Positions 21,086 to 33,400 of a stretch of DNA of 64,000 nucleotides are shown here, one piece after another. The notes below the pieces were generated by a model. It was not told the DNA's origin and searched no databases. It saw only the letters and a list, made by a program, of their open reading frames with translations. The position numbers and the translations under genes are program-made. The stretch's first letter is position 1. Each line of letters begins with the position of its first letter. The DNA is from Bugulina stolonifera (taxonomy: Eukaryota; Bryozoa; Gymnolaemata; Cheilostomatida; Bugulidae), in assembly GCA_935421135.1 (NCBI GenBank), contig OW285190.1, positions 13,712,501 through 13,776,500 on the forward strand. Direction: 5' to 3'.

Positions 21086-22779
21086 CCAGTACAATAGTAA
21101 TGATCTTTCTAACATCCTGATCAATCACCCCCTCCTTCCATGAGCCACAGAATATCTCACTTGCAAAGCAGAGTTTAGTTTAGTAAACACTAGATGCTAA
21201 ACATCTCATGGTTATTGATTTTTTGGGAAAATACTTTTTCCTCTTTTGTTGTATTTTACCTGAAAGGTGACAGAAGCAATATAAACATCTAGATAGTAAA
21301 TACTAAATGGAGTGCAAAGGGTGTGGTGATAATATTATGAATATTGATATAAAAATAGCAATGTATCCCACACTTCAGTAATATATTAATATAATATGTA
21401 GATGTGCCTACTTTTACATGTATATCAACGGTTACAGTTCAAACAAATAGAAGGAACAATATTAGATATTAGTATATATTAGAAAAGTGGCCTATATAAT
21501 ATTGGTAACAGATTTAGATAATATACATGTATATAGATTTGACTTGGTAGAGTCAACAGTAACATTGATGCAGCACCTTCTAGTTAGATATTCAATCAAC
21601 ATAACTCTAGTTAGCATGTTCAGTGTTCAGTAGAAGTACCTTATACCAAGGTCTCTGGTATCTCTACTAGTTTAATGCACTACTACACATAACACATGTC
21701 ACTGGGAAGTAAAATGTATTACAATTACATAGTGCCTTTATGATATTTTAGTATGGATAAGTTACTATTCCTTGTATAATATGTATGAACGTTTAGAAAA
21801 CAGAACAGAGAAGAGTCAATTCGATGTTCTCTGAATGCCAGAAGTACAACCAGAACCAAGAGCTCTGGAAGAGCGGATGGATATGAGTAGTAAAATACTG
21901 ATTTGGAGTAGTGGAAAGAATGGCCAGTTCATGGTGTCGCCATCACAATGTATCCACATTATCACCATCACAATATATCCATGATGTAAGGGACTGCTGC
22001 ATTTAGCCACCATTATTGTGATCCAACCCTCCACCTTGTCTGAGCGAATCTAATAAAATATAACCATAAATAAAACAATATTATCATTAGGTTAGGGGTC
22101 AATCGGCTGTAGGTCAAAGGTCAATCATCCTATAACTGTAGGTCAAAGGTCAATCATTCTATATAGCTACAGTTTCTATAAAATATATGCAAGCAGTGAG
22201 CAGCCTTTATCAGCTAATAGAAGGTGGAAAACTCAGTAGATATGAACAAAAAATGACCAAAAAGATTCAAAATAAGAAATTGGAGAAACACCTATTTATT
22301 CTGTTAATGAACGGTGAAGTGAAACATACATGTATCAATACCCACTAATACAATTTACTGTCTCATGTCTACTCTAGTCCCAAACAGTAGAGTCAATGGT
22401 ACAAGCTTAGCTTGGGTCTATTTTCATGTTCATTTTTCTGAAAGTCATCGCCATACTTGAAGGTCAAACTACATATCCTGTGGTCTCATAGCCAATTTTA
22501 CAATGCATATGCTTGTGGATCCAAGGTTAAAAGCAAAAACCAAACTGGTTCAGAAGCAAAGGTAAAAGTTAGCATTGAAACTCATGTTTTAGTACAAGTC
22601 TAAAGTTACTTCACTGCATGTATGTATTCACAGTTAGCATCAGAAAATACTGGGCTACCAAAACACTGTGTTCTGTCAGTTGTTGTTCCCAGCAAAACAG
22701 AACAAGCTAATATTTTCTTGTAAGGGATTTTATGAGCAGGCAGGGGTTTAGTTTGACATCTGTAAAAATAACCCATCCC

Positions 22780-22855
22780 TGACTAGGGTTTGAACCAGAA
22801 GATCTAAGGCTCAAGACTCTAAGGTACTGCACTATTAACCCGACCAATGCAGAGT
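22780..22855 (-). repeat. tRNA-like (possible SINE head) sequence
   Basis: On the minus strand a stretch about 75 bases long contains GGTTCAAACCC, close to the polymerase III B-box, preceded at tRNA-like distance by an A-box-like TTAATAGTGCAG. The T-arm does not pair well, so this is not a working tRNA gene. A degenerate tRNA-derived SINE is possible. Confidence 0.25.
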
Positions 22856-22860
22856 AACAA

Positions 22861-23071
22861 CTACTGGTAGCTATTACTGGATTTAGTCCCCAAGACTGCC
22901 TCCATGATGGTTTCAGTTATGGTTGCGGATAGAGTGATGCTAGTTGCTAGGTTACAAGCTGCGCAGAACTGAAAGGTGCTGTTAGCGATGGTGACCTTAC
23001 CAACAGGACGTAATAGCAGACGCCGACTTTCCTGTGATAGCTGCCTAGGCAATGCTACTGGACGATTGTTT
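22861..23071 (-). CDS. Candidate alternative last exon of the PLC-gamma gene
   Basis: A strong acceptor (TTTTCATTCTCAG) is followed by a 69-residue frame and a TAG stop. The first base would complete the split codon left by exon 30 of the upstream gene (phase 2), giving an in-frame alternative C-terminus beginning NNRPVALPRQLSQESRRLLL. Exon 31 (23719-23932) has the same phase and its own stop, so the two would be alternative terminal exons. The peptide is not recognised. It could instead be the end of an unrelated gene or chance. Confidence 0.35.
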
Positions 23072-23354
23072 CTGAGAATGAAAATGACATTATTCAATTT
23101 CAACTATGATGGAAACACTCAAACAGCTAATCAAAATCAAACTAGTAATTGGAAAGAAACTTGATATAGAATCAAACTGTAAACGTGGTAAATTTTCATT
23201 CAACAATCCATAATCTGAATAAATAGTGTAGGAAAATCTAATGGGTGAAGGAATCAGTTGCATAATAATGAGAGTCATGAGTGTTAGAGACTTGTCTCCT
23301 ATGGATGTTTGAGCAATCATGTGGGTTAGTTGATATCAAAGTACTACGTGTACT

Positions 23355-23465
23355 TGAATATTTATTTGTACATTGGACCTGGTACTTTGTACAGTGGACC
23401 TGATACTTTGTACAGTGGACCTGATACTTTGTACGTTGGGCTTGGTACTTTGCACATTGAACTTT
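23355..23465. repeat. 21-bp minisatellite (ACAGTGGACCTGATACTTTGT)
   Basis: About five imperfect copies downstream of the PLC-gamma exon 31 stop. TTTATT at 23361-23366 just before it is a minus-strand AATAAA and a possible poly(A) signal of the exon 31 transcript. Confidence 0.8.
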
Positions 23466-23718
23466 GCATTTACCCCATGACCAGTAAGATTGTATAAATT
23501 GGTATATTGGATAAGTAAGTATAAGAAGTACATCATCAAACTTATAGCCAATGTAGGTAGGTACAAAGTACATTACACATCGAAATTTAGTGTACTTTGT
23601 ACCTATCCTTAGACTTGAGACCCAGAAGGAATTACACTTGGCAAACTGTTCATATATGTACATGTACATGTACATCACTCACAGCACACTAATATTAGTC
23701 ATCCACAGGATTACATAA

Positions 23719-24481
23719 TCAGAATATGGCTATACTGAGGCCATCAATCAACTGAGAAACTTGATTCTCTTCATCTAATATTGCAATGTTGTTGCAAGTG
23801 CCCTCAAGTGGCAATAAATTTCCATTAGCTGTCAACTCGACACCCGACACAGAGAAACACTCTTGGCTTTCCTTTATAAAAATTAATACGTTACGGAAAT
23901 CAAACGGATTAAACTTAATCACCTCTTCCCTCCTGTAAAAATTAGGTAAAAAGAGAAACAGCTTTACTGTGGAGTGTGGTATGAAGTTCTTAAAGCAAGA
24001 AATGGTGTGATCTTGAGATAGAATGTGCAAAAAAAGCAAGGGGGGATAATTGTTGTGCAGGTGACTATAATATTATAATAGCCTCTCTATATCTAAATTA
24101 CCTGCTGCTACTACTGTTAGCATTCTGTGACCTGAATGGTGAGACAACTCCAATATTATAAACAACTATAAACCAACTAGCATTTGATTTCTTCAAATTA
24201 GGAACGTAGTCATCAAATGATTGAATACAGTAGACAAAGTCTTGAAGCAAAACAAAGACATTGTAGAGCTATATATCATTGTAAGTAACAGTGATCTCTC
24301 TAGATAATCACCTCTTGCGTCTCGTGTTCAGCTGTTCCTCGATCTTGCTGTTGACGACGGAGAGTTTCTGCTGAAGGAGTGTCTGCTGATACTTATCAGA
24401 AGCTTCGTTTGCACTCTCCTCAATCTTCTGCTTCTCGTCACGCAAGTCTGATAGCGTTGTGTATATATCCTGGTGGACATC
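23719..24481 (-). CDS. PLCG: PLC-gamma exons 30-31: coiled-coil and C-terminal tail
   Basis: Exon 30 is rich in Lys/Glu/Gln with heptad-like spacing ([20 protein letters not shown]), which suggests a short coiled coil after C2. Its acceptor (CTATGAAG) is weaker than others. Exon 31 follows a strong acceptor (TTTTTACAG), reads [20 protein letters not shown] and ends IDGLSIAIF with TGA at 23719-23721. I do not recognise this tail in other PLC-gamma proteins. Confidence 0.75.
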
Positions 24482-27400
24482 CTTCATAGACATAGAGAGA
24501 TATGGTTACTATACACACACTGCTATTACATTGTACCATAGACATAGATATGAGTGTTATGCACATGTTAGTTTTATACTCTTTCAAGTCTCATTTACAC
24601 ATCACTGAGTACTAGACCATAGAATAGACATAGAGAGATACAGTGGTAGATATGGTAGGTGTACTATTATACTATGCCAGTCCGTAATTACTGGAATGAT
24701 GTATACTGCACTGTTGAAGATAACAGGGAAATTGTGTGAGCAACTCTAGCTTCTATACAGTGAAGACAAACCAACAACGCTAATAAGTAGCCTAATGGCT
24801 CAGCAACTCACATTAGGGTTGACTATCTCTATCTTCACTAAGAGAGAAGCTAACTCCAACTCCTGACTGTAGTCATTGTATAGAGGCACGCTCCTGTAGC
24901 CTGTGTTACAGTAGAAGTAATTAGTAAATAAACTATATACATGTATATATATTGTACCATAGAGTAAGGGCTTATACAACATACTATGTATACAGATTAT
25001 TTTGAATAGTTGATCTTGACCTTGAGCAAGTCAACATACTTACTAACCAATCAGTGTTGCAATTTAGTGTTTGGAGGTGAAGCATAGACATAGTAGTAGA
25101 TAACAATACTATTATTAACACAGTAGTAAATATTGTTCAATCACATCTAATCATATGATGAAATGCCATATGGCTACATTCCACAATGTACATGTTAGAG
25201 GGTGTAGTTATCTATAAATAGGAAACGCTTGCATTATAGTAAAACACTAATACCTTCTTACTTACCCCTAGTAATACAACTAAAAGTAATACAACTAAAA
25301 GTAATACAACTAAAAGTAATACAACTAAAAGTGATATCTTTGTTTTATAGAGTACTCATGTACATGTAACAGAACGATGTTCCTACTGTATACAATATAC
25401 ATGTACTCCATGTAAAGTGTAACACAAAGAGTAACTAACAGTAGCATACCATATAGTATAACTAGCAGGAGTATATCACAAGGTATAACTAACAGTGGCA
25501 TACCATATAGTATAACTAACAGTGGCATACCCAGTGCTCAAAGTGTACCGGCTCGCCCAGGCTCGGCGAGCCTGTAAGAGATCGTCATGACTTTCTTCTA
25601 GGCTCGCCGAGCCCATTCGACAAAACGCGCCAAAGTCGGGTTTTCCCAAACGCAGTTGCTGGTAAATTCTCAAAAGCCGCTACTCTGGCACAGTGCTCAT
25701 ATGAAATCGCTTGGTAGCGTTAGTCCAACGATAAAGCTAAGGGTCGTAGCAATGCTCACTAAATGCCTTTCAACTATCGTTATAGGAAAACGTAAATAGC
25801 GATAATTTTAAGTCCAGGGAACAGCTTATGCATTCTTTCCGGAGCATTTTCTATCATATTCATTCTATCTTCTATCTATCTTAAATTTCATTCAAAACTA
25901 TAATTACAGCAGTTACTTATTAGTTATTATGCAGTCAAGTTTGCAAAACTGGTTAACTAGGTGAGTCAGTCGTTTCTAGAGTTCCAGAATGCTCTGTGTG
26001 GCCCTGTGTACTATTTAATTTAAAAGTTCTTTTGTGATTGTTTGGTCATAAGTCGATAAATAATAATTATAAATTAAATATTTGAATATCATATCATATG
26101 ACAATCACAAGTGAAAGGACATTATTTATAATTATACTATTAATTAATTATTATATTATTAGTTATTGCATTTATTATCATTATTAATCATTAATGTGTC
26201 ATTCAATATTAATATATAATAATATAATGTAATTATAATAATAATAATATTTTATTATTAGTAAGTTATTGTTGTTAGAATAATCATAATCTAATAATAA
26301 TATTTATATTATAATTATAGTAATTAATTATTTTATAATTATTATGAAGTAATTATAATCATTAATTAATTACTATTTTAATCATTATTATAACTATTAT
26401 TATTGCTAATAATAAAAATAGTTGATAGTAAACAGCAATTGAATTTGTAAGACTGCTGGCAGATTAGTTAGCAATACTTGGTTGCTGTCCTGAGTTTCTT
26501 CATTATGTATTTTTCTATTATTAATAAAAAGACCATTTTATAAATTATTATTATTATCATTATTAAACATCATATGATGATTATTGTTATGACAACTCGA
26601 TTTGAGGTACTGGAGGCTGGTTGTTACTGCATGAGTAATAATAGTTATCCTGTGTAATCTTATACAATATCGAGAAGCTATAGTGGAAAATATACTATGA
26701 ATTTCAAATACCTCCCAGATGAAACCAAGCATCCACCAGGCTATGTTTCTTTCTTATTTGTTGAAATTAGGTATTATTTTAATAGGGTTAATAATTATTC
26801 TAAAGCAAATTATCTCGCTAAAACCTTAATTATTTACAGTTACTAGCTGAATGAACTTTTTCGAATTCAAATGGGAATCTTTCACGACACAATAATACAA
26901 TTGACTTCTTCTAAGTTGCCTGAAAATTACTTATTGATGTTCTTTGCAACCAACATCACTCATTCTATTCCAATTATATTCTCTTGTGTGTGACCTGTGT
27001 TTGAATTTTTCTTTTGGTTAAAAGTAAATCAGTTAGTGAGAAGAAGCTAGGCGAAAGCAGTGGTTTAACACAAACAGCAGCCAATGCAGATGAGAGTATC
27101 AATCAAAATGATATCATACTGGTGGAAGGTTTGTTAAATGCGGATGCATGAACAAAATTCATTCCTCGCTTTCTGTTGTTTTGTTCTAGCTCTTTGTTAT
27201 TTGTTGTGTTATAGTTGCTGCTCTGCAAAAGTTCTAGCTGCCTGCATGTTTGAAGACACGACCAGAAATAAAATTAGGAACTTCTGTTGCATGTGCTGCC
27301 TTACCTTCTTTCCGCTGATGCTCCATTGCCCCATTGACTTATACTGAATTTGGCACTGTAAGTAACCTTTTAAATGTCATCTATTTTGCTGTTAGGGTTT

Positions 27401-30400
27401 TCATATTTTGTCATTTAGATAATACTGCTGACAACAGCCTACCATCAAATGCAGAAGATGTCATAGAAGAATCTGACCTACCTGACATATGGACTGACAA
27501 ACTTTTTCGTGATCACTTGAGAACAAAACCATGGCTCTTGTGTTCAAATGGCAAAATAGGGTGCAAAATATGTCAAAGTATTGGTAGCTTTCCTGAGGTG
27601 CACAAAAAGGGTAAAGGCCAAAATATTAGTCCTCAGTGGGCAAGTGTATTAGTTGAACCCAATGGCAATAGCAGGGAAACGAGACAAGCAAGTCTCAGGA
27701 AAAAAATGCGTGAACATGCTGTGTCTGCTGCTCATTTGAGAGCTCAAGAGTTGGGCAAAGAAAAAACCTTGCAACCATTAAAACGGAAGTTTGATGAGGG
27801 GCATAGTGTCTTGCATGAAACAACAAGCCGGGTGTTTTTAACAGCATATAAATCAGCAAAGCACACTTGTTCTTTCAGAGATTTTGAGGTGGATATTGAA
27901 ATGCAGCAACTTAATGGCCTAAAAATGGGTCGCATACTGCATTCTGATGTAACATGTGCCAATATTGTGTCACATATAGCCAGTGAGATGCGTGAAAATC
28001 TTCTAAAAGCAGTAATTGAGTCAGAAACCAAGTTTTCTGTGCTATTGGACGAGAGTACATCACTTAGTAAGAAATCTTGTTTGATCATATACATCCGTAC
28101 AATTCTTCCAGGATGTGACTCTCCAGTGACATTTTTTATTGAGTTACTTGAGTTGGAAAGTGGAACTGCTCAAGGGATTAAAACTGCATTGCTGTCATCT
28201 CTGGATAAAGCTGGCCTGACCCATGAATATAGAAACAAGCATTGGTTGGGAATTGGTGCAGATGGTTGTAGCACAATGCTTGGGAAGCAGTCCGGTTTGG
28301 TGACTCTGCTGCAAGCAGAATACAAGTCACTGGTTCCATGGCATTGTGTTGCCCATCGACTGGAACTGGCAGTGGGGGATGTTTTGAAAGATATTACTGA
28401 AACTAATCATTTCAAAATTTTTCTTTCAAAGCTTTACAGCTTGTATTCCATGAGCCCAAAAAATCAAAAAGAATTGATGGAGGCAGCAGAAGCTCTGAAT
28501 GCTGAAATATTGAAAGTTGGAAAAATCTTTAGCATTAGATGGGTAGCTTCAAGCGTTAGAACTGTTAGAGCAGTGTGGCAAAATTTTCCTGCACTCTTCA
28601 AGCATTTTACTGATGCAGCACAAGATAATTCACGTTCTAGTTCAGAACGAGCAGAATTTCGAAGCTTAGCTGACCACTTAAGATCTCACAGCTTTGTTCA
28701 GAACCTGGCTCTGATGTATGATTGCCTTCAACAGCTTTCTATCTTGTCACAAGGGCTACAGTCTAATGATGTGTCAATTTTGAGTGCACATACAAAAATT
28801 AGTTTGACTCGACAGCTGTTTGTATCTATGAAAGATAAAAAGCTGAAGCATGAGAACAGTGTACCAAGCTTACAGGATGTTGAGCCTCTGTTATTCAAAG
28901 GTGTGGAGTTAAAGTGTGATGTACGTGGTGTAAAACTGATTAATCGTGGCCAGTTTATTCAATCTCTTATCAACCAGCTGGATAGCAGAATGTTCACCAA
29001 TGTGTCACATAAAAGTTCTAACACAGAAGACAACAAGCTGTTTTACAGTAAAATCATTGAAAGTCTGAAAATACTAGAGAAAAGCAATTGGTCTGCTGAG
29101 CAATTGTGTGATCCCACTTTTGGTGATGAGGCGGTCGAACACCTGTCAAAAGTTTTTGGGGTGAACCCTGACTCTATGGTATAGGCATTTAGGGAGTATG
29201 CCTATAGTGGTGGGAATGCTGCATTTAAAAGCAATATTGCAAAGCTGTTTCAAGCTATTGAACTGATCCCCGTTCAAACTGCTGAGTGTGAGAGGGGATT
29301 TAGTGCTATGAATAGGATTTTAACTCCTCAGCGAGCATCCATGTCTATCTCCAGGCTTTCTCACTGCTTGTTCATTCAGACCACTGGCCCTCCTCTGAGT
29401 ATGTTCTCGCCAATGACTTACGTTAAAACATGGCTCAGGCAAGGTAGGCACACAGCAGATGACACCAATGCATTAGCAAAAAGAACCAAAAAAATTGAGC
29501 ATGAGCACAGAAAAATATGGAAGTATTTGTAAATTGCATATTATTGTACGTCACCCGTAATAGCTTCTGATTATAATAGACTTTTATTCCTTGTTGTATT
29601 ACTTTTAATCCGCCTTACTTGTTTATTGTCACACTCCAAAGATTTGCAAATAACTAGTATTTTTGGCTAAGCGTCATACTGTGGAAAGTAACTAGATGTA
29701 CCTAGTGTTATTGCATTTGTAATAGAATTGATTTGTTTTGCTGTTCAGTTTTTCTAATAAATGCATTCTGAGCCAGCCTAGTTGCATCTTTGTTGCATAA
29801 GAATTATATGGGTCTAATGGTTTTATGTGGCAATGTTCTCTGGAGTTTAGCAAGGTATCATTCCTGCATTCCTGTGAAGTTTTAATAGTAGTAAAATGCT
29901 CTCAGTTTCAGAATCGGTACTTTGGAGAGGAGTGCCTAATATTGAGTGTTGAGGTGAGGAATATCCACCACTTGGTTGGCTACTGTTTCTTTTGTTGGTT
30001 TATTCAATTGTGAAATATATTGGTAAGTTGAAATACTATAATTATTATTCCTGTAAATGAATATTTACTCAGTTAATCTCATAAACGACTGATTGTACCC
30101 TAGAATTTTTAGGATGCCTAGTCCTAAGGTGCCTAATTACATCATATTAATTCCATCTCCCAAATATGTCATATTTTATCCTTAAAATATACTTCAGCTT
30201 GCTTGTAAGATGTTGAATTCTCAAAATTTTTCGCTGCGCGAGCAAGGTGGGGGGTGCCCGCACCCCACCCCCCGCACCCCCTCCCACCCAATCTCGGAGC
30301 CTGTAAGAACTGCCATACACTTTGAGCACTGGGCATACCATATAGTATAACTAGCAGTAGTATATCACAAGGTGTAACTAGCAGTAGCATATCATATAGT

Positions 30401-33400
30401 ATAACTAGCAGTAGCATATCACAAGGTGTAACTAACAGTAGTATATCACAAGGTAGAACTCAAACTGAAAGGTAATTCGCTAACCTGATCTCAGACACTT
30501 GACAGGTATTGTAGCCTGCCCGAGGAAGTTGGGGTCTCCAAACACATCTTCATCCTGCACACAGAACCTGATCATAGCCAGGTCTGGGTTTACTATGTCA
30601 AAGTCTGTAGCCTCATTCCATACAGGGGTGAGAGCATTCTGACCTGTATAAAGATGTAGGTTATACACATATAGCTAGTATGTGCAGCACTAAAGTGAAT
30701 AGTAAATACCATGTTATTCCCCAACATCTATCCTTCTTTAGACTGAGCAACAGGCATTACAGAGAGCGTAGACCATTATATGGACAGCAGATTGGTAACA
30801 ACCCGACAGAATGAAATACAGCAAGTAATAAGTTCACATATCCCAAAACAATTTTCTCAACAAATCTATTTTATCCCAATCTAGAATCCAATTGATCACA
30901 TGGATTTGTATCACAAGAACCAGAGGCTAAATAAAAATCTTTAACAGCAGTGAATAAATTGGAACATGGTGACCATCAACAATCACTTGATGCAGCTGAA
31001 ACTACAGCTTGGTTACAAAATATGGTTACCATGGAAACAAAGCTACACACATTCAATCAGTGGTGGAAAGATGTGTAAAATAGAGTTGAATTTATTGTGA
31101 GAGTTGAAAGTGGGACAGCGTACCCAACTCTTGATATCAAGAGAAGTTAGGTATACATGCACATACACATTGTAGGTACGTGTAATATGATTGTAAAACG
31201 TCAACATCATCTGAGTGAAATTTAGAAATGAAACTTGCCTTCTTCTTTGCCTGTCAAAATAATTGTGTTGAAGATTTGATAAATATTTGAAATAGTAGTG
31301 CATTGCAGTCAGCAATTACAGGAACTACTTACTAGTGAGTGAATACTAAGTAGTTTTAAGTCACTACAGACAATAGTAACTAGGTACTAGTGAAACACTA
31401 CAGACACCTACTATTTAGTATCATTGTTTCAAGCTTTTAACACAAAAGCAGGCAAATGTAGGTCTCTGTTAGTTCCAATACACAACAACTCTCCACTTTA
31501 CCTTTCTTTTCAGTTTTAAACTTTTTCGTATCTTCATAGTATGAACCGAGTATTTCCACCTCAACAAAAGGACTAGGAATTCCCTTTCCCGGTCGGAATA
31601 GATGCCGACCTGCTAAAATCTAGGAAATAATATGGATATTGATAATTCATGGTTAAAATTTCAACACTCTTTAGTCAAATATCCTGTGCATCTTCACTTA
31701 GTAGCTGTCATGCAGATGCATATATTGGACTATATATTGGAAAGCTCGACTATAGCAATACTAATTGAGTATCCAATTCTTATTATACTTGTAGTAGGTA
31801 GTACTAGGTACTACAGTGGATAAAATATAGAATACTTACAATAAGTGATATGGTCATTGGGTTCACACCAACTAGTGACCTTTTATCGAAGGGGTCATAT
31901 ATGGGGTCATTGAGACAGTGAGGTTGTAGTACATAGCCACACCTATAAGCATATAGAAAAGTAAGTTGAGAATCGAGTAATGTCGGCCATCTTTATTATT
32001 CATATCTCAGAAGAAGTAGTTGAGCATTGAAAAAGGCTGATGAAATATGACACGTGTACATACCGGCAGAGTACACGTGTACCTGTACACTAGCCAATAA
32101 CACATTGACACGTATACATACTCAACAGAGTACACGTGTACATGTACATTAGCCAATAAAACATTTGCCACGTATACATACTCAGAAGAGTACACGTGTA
32201 CATGTACACTAGCCAATAAAACATTGACACGTCTTGGGTGATTTACATATGAATCATTACGATAAGATAAAAGATAAGAAACATGATTTTATAAACTTCT
32301 TATCCATAATGACAGGTCAATCAAATGTTTACACCTCATGTACTGGTATTGGAATTCCAATCTCAGGAAAATAATAACTTAAAAAAAATAGTCAGTCTAA
32401 TGCACACTTTTAATTTATTCAGTCACAGTGATGAAGTTATAGAGTTAGTGTTTATCACTTGGATTGAATTTAAATAGTCAACATCTCTGTTAACGCAGAT
32501 GGACAAGGCAAAACTAGATAGCTGGTAAAATAGCTGTAGTACAACTCACAGTCCATTCTGCATAAACCGTCCCTGGTTGATCTGCATTGCCTTGTCAGGT
32601 GTCTGGTAGTTAAGGGCAAGCATATGAGCTCCACAGCTCCAAGGCATGATCGGATCATAGTTAGAGCTGTCTATCCTCTGGCCTGTATGTTTCAAACAAA
32701 ATCCATTTGGCTCAATAGTGGACAGGGATTGACTTAGTCATAAATTATTGTAACAATAGGAAGGTGAAAGTGGCCCGATATTTTGCTTTTCAGGATTGAG
32801 CCAACACAACGCATGAATTTATGACCAACAGTTGTAGTGTGACTGATATATCGTTTCAGTGAAGTTTCTCCATAAATAGACACGGGGAGTGGAGATCCTG
32901 TACCTAATATTCAGGCTTTCGGGTGTATTAACTATTCACCACAAGGCACTACTAAATTGACCATAGGAATGAACCATAGCATGCTATACACTTACCCTTG
33001 GGGTATAGTATACGAATGAACCATAGCATGCTATACACTTACCCTTGGGGTATAGTATACGAATGAACCATAGCATGCTATACACTTACCCTTGGGGTAT
33101 AGTATACGAATGAACCATAGCATGCTATACACTTACCCTTGGGGTAAATACGACTGAACTGTATCATGTTATAGTTGAGGAATTGCTTCCCCTTGTTATC
33201 CTTCTTGGTGCAAACTTTCTCTGCCCTCAGTTCAGAGAAGGAAGTCATGTCATAATATGAGCTCGGACCTAGAATACAGACAACACACCATATAATACAG
33301 TTGTAATACACACTGTATTTATGTTCCCCATAAGTATATCTCCAGTGCATATGCTGTCTGTAGCATACCACACTGTAGTAAACATGTAGCACCAACCCAT

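Larger units (their letters stand above)
19169..22860. other. Intergenic DNA between the IAP cluster and the PLC-gamma gene
   Basis: Apart from the candidate exon at 20060-20152 no coding is seen. It contains a CAGTGTGACACAGTTA repeat (19862-19906 and 20931-21085), a dispersed GAGAGGACAACTTCTTATTAT motif near 20855, a short duplication of CTGTAGGTCAAAGGTCAATC near 22108 and 22137, and a tRNA-like patch near 22780-22855 (minus). Confidence 0.5.
25524..30339 (+). mobile_element. hAT DNA transposon, 4.8 kb, with 8-bp target duplication
   Basis: The element spans 25532-30331. Its ends are perfect 16-base inverted repeats CAGTGCTCAAAGTGTA, the CAGTG start being typical of hAT. The 8 bases GGCATACC occur immediately outside both ends (25524-25531 and 30332-30339), a textbook hAT target-site duplication. 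A subterminal direct repeat GAGCCTGTAAGA lies near both ends (25568-25579 and 30297-30308). The left end has GGCTCG/CGAGCC hairpin motifs and the right end a G/C-rich run. It carries one transposase gene and sits in intron 28 of the PLC-gamma gene, opposite in orientation. Confidence 0.95.

Noticed and set aside
22780..22855. A functional tRNA gene on the minus strand
   Set aside because: B-box-like sequence is present, but the T-arm and acceptor stem do not pair; kept only as a weak SINE-like repeat.
29182..29195. Reading the transposase stop as a 14-base mini-intron (GTATAG...TTTAG)
   Set aside because: Far shorter than any working spliceosomal intron; a simple stop mutation or polymorphism is more likely.
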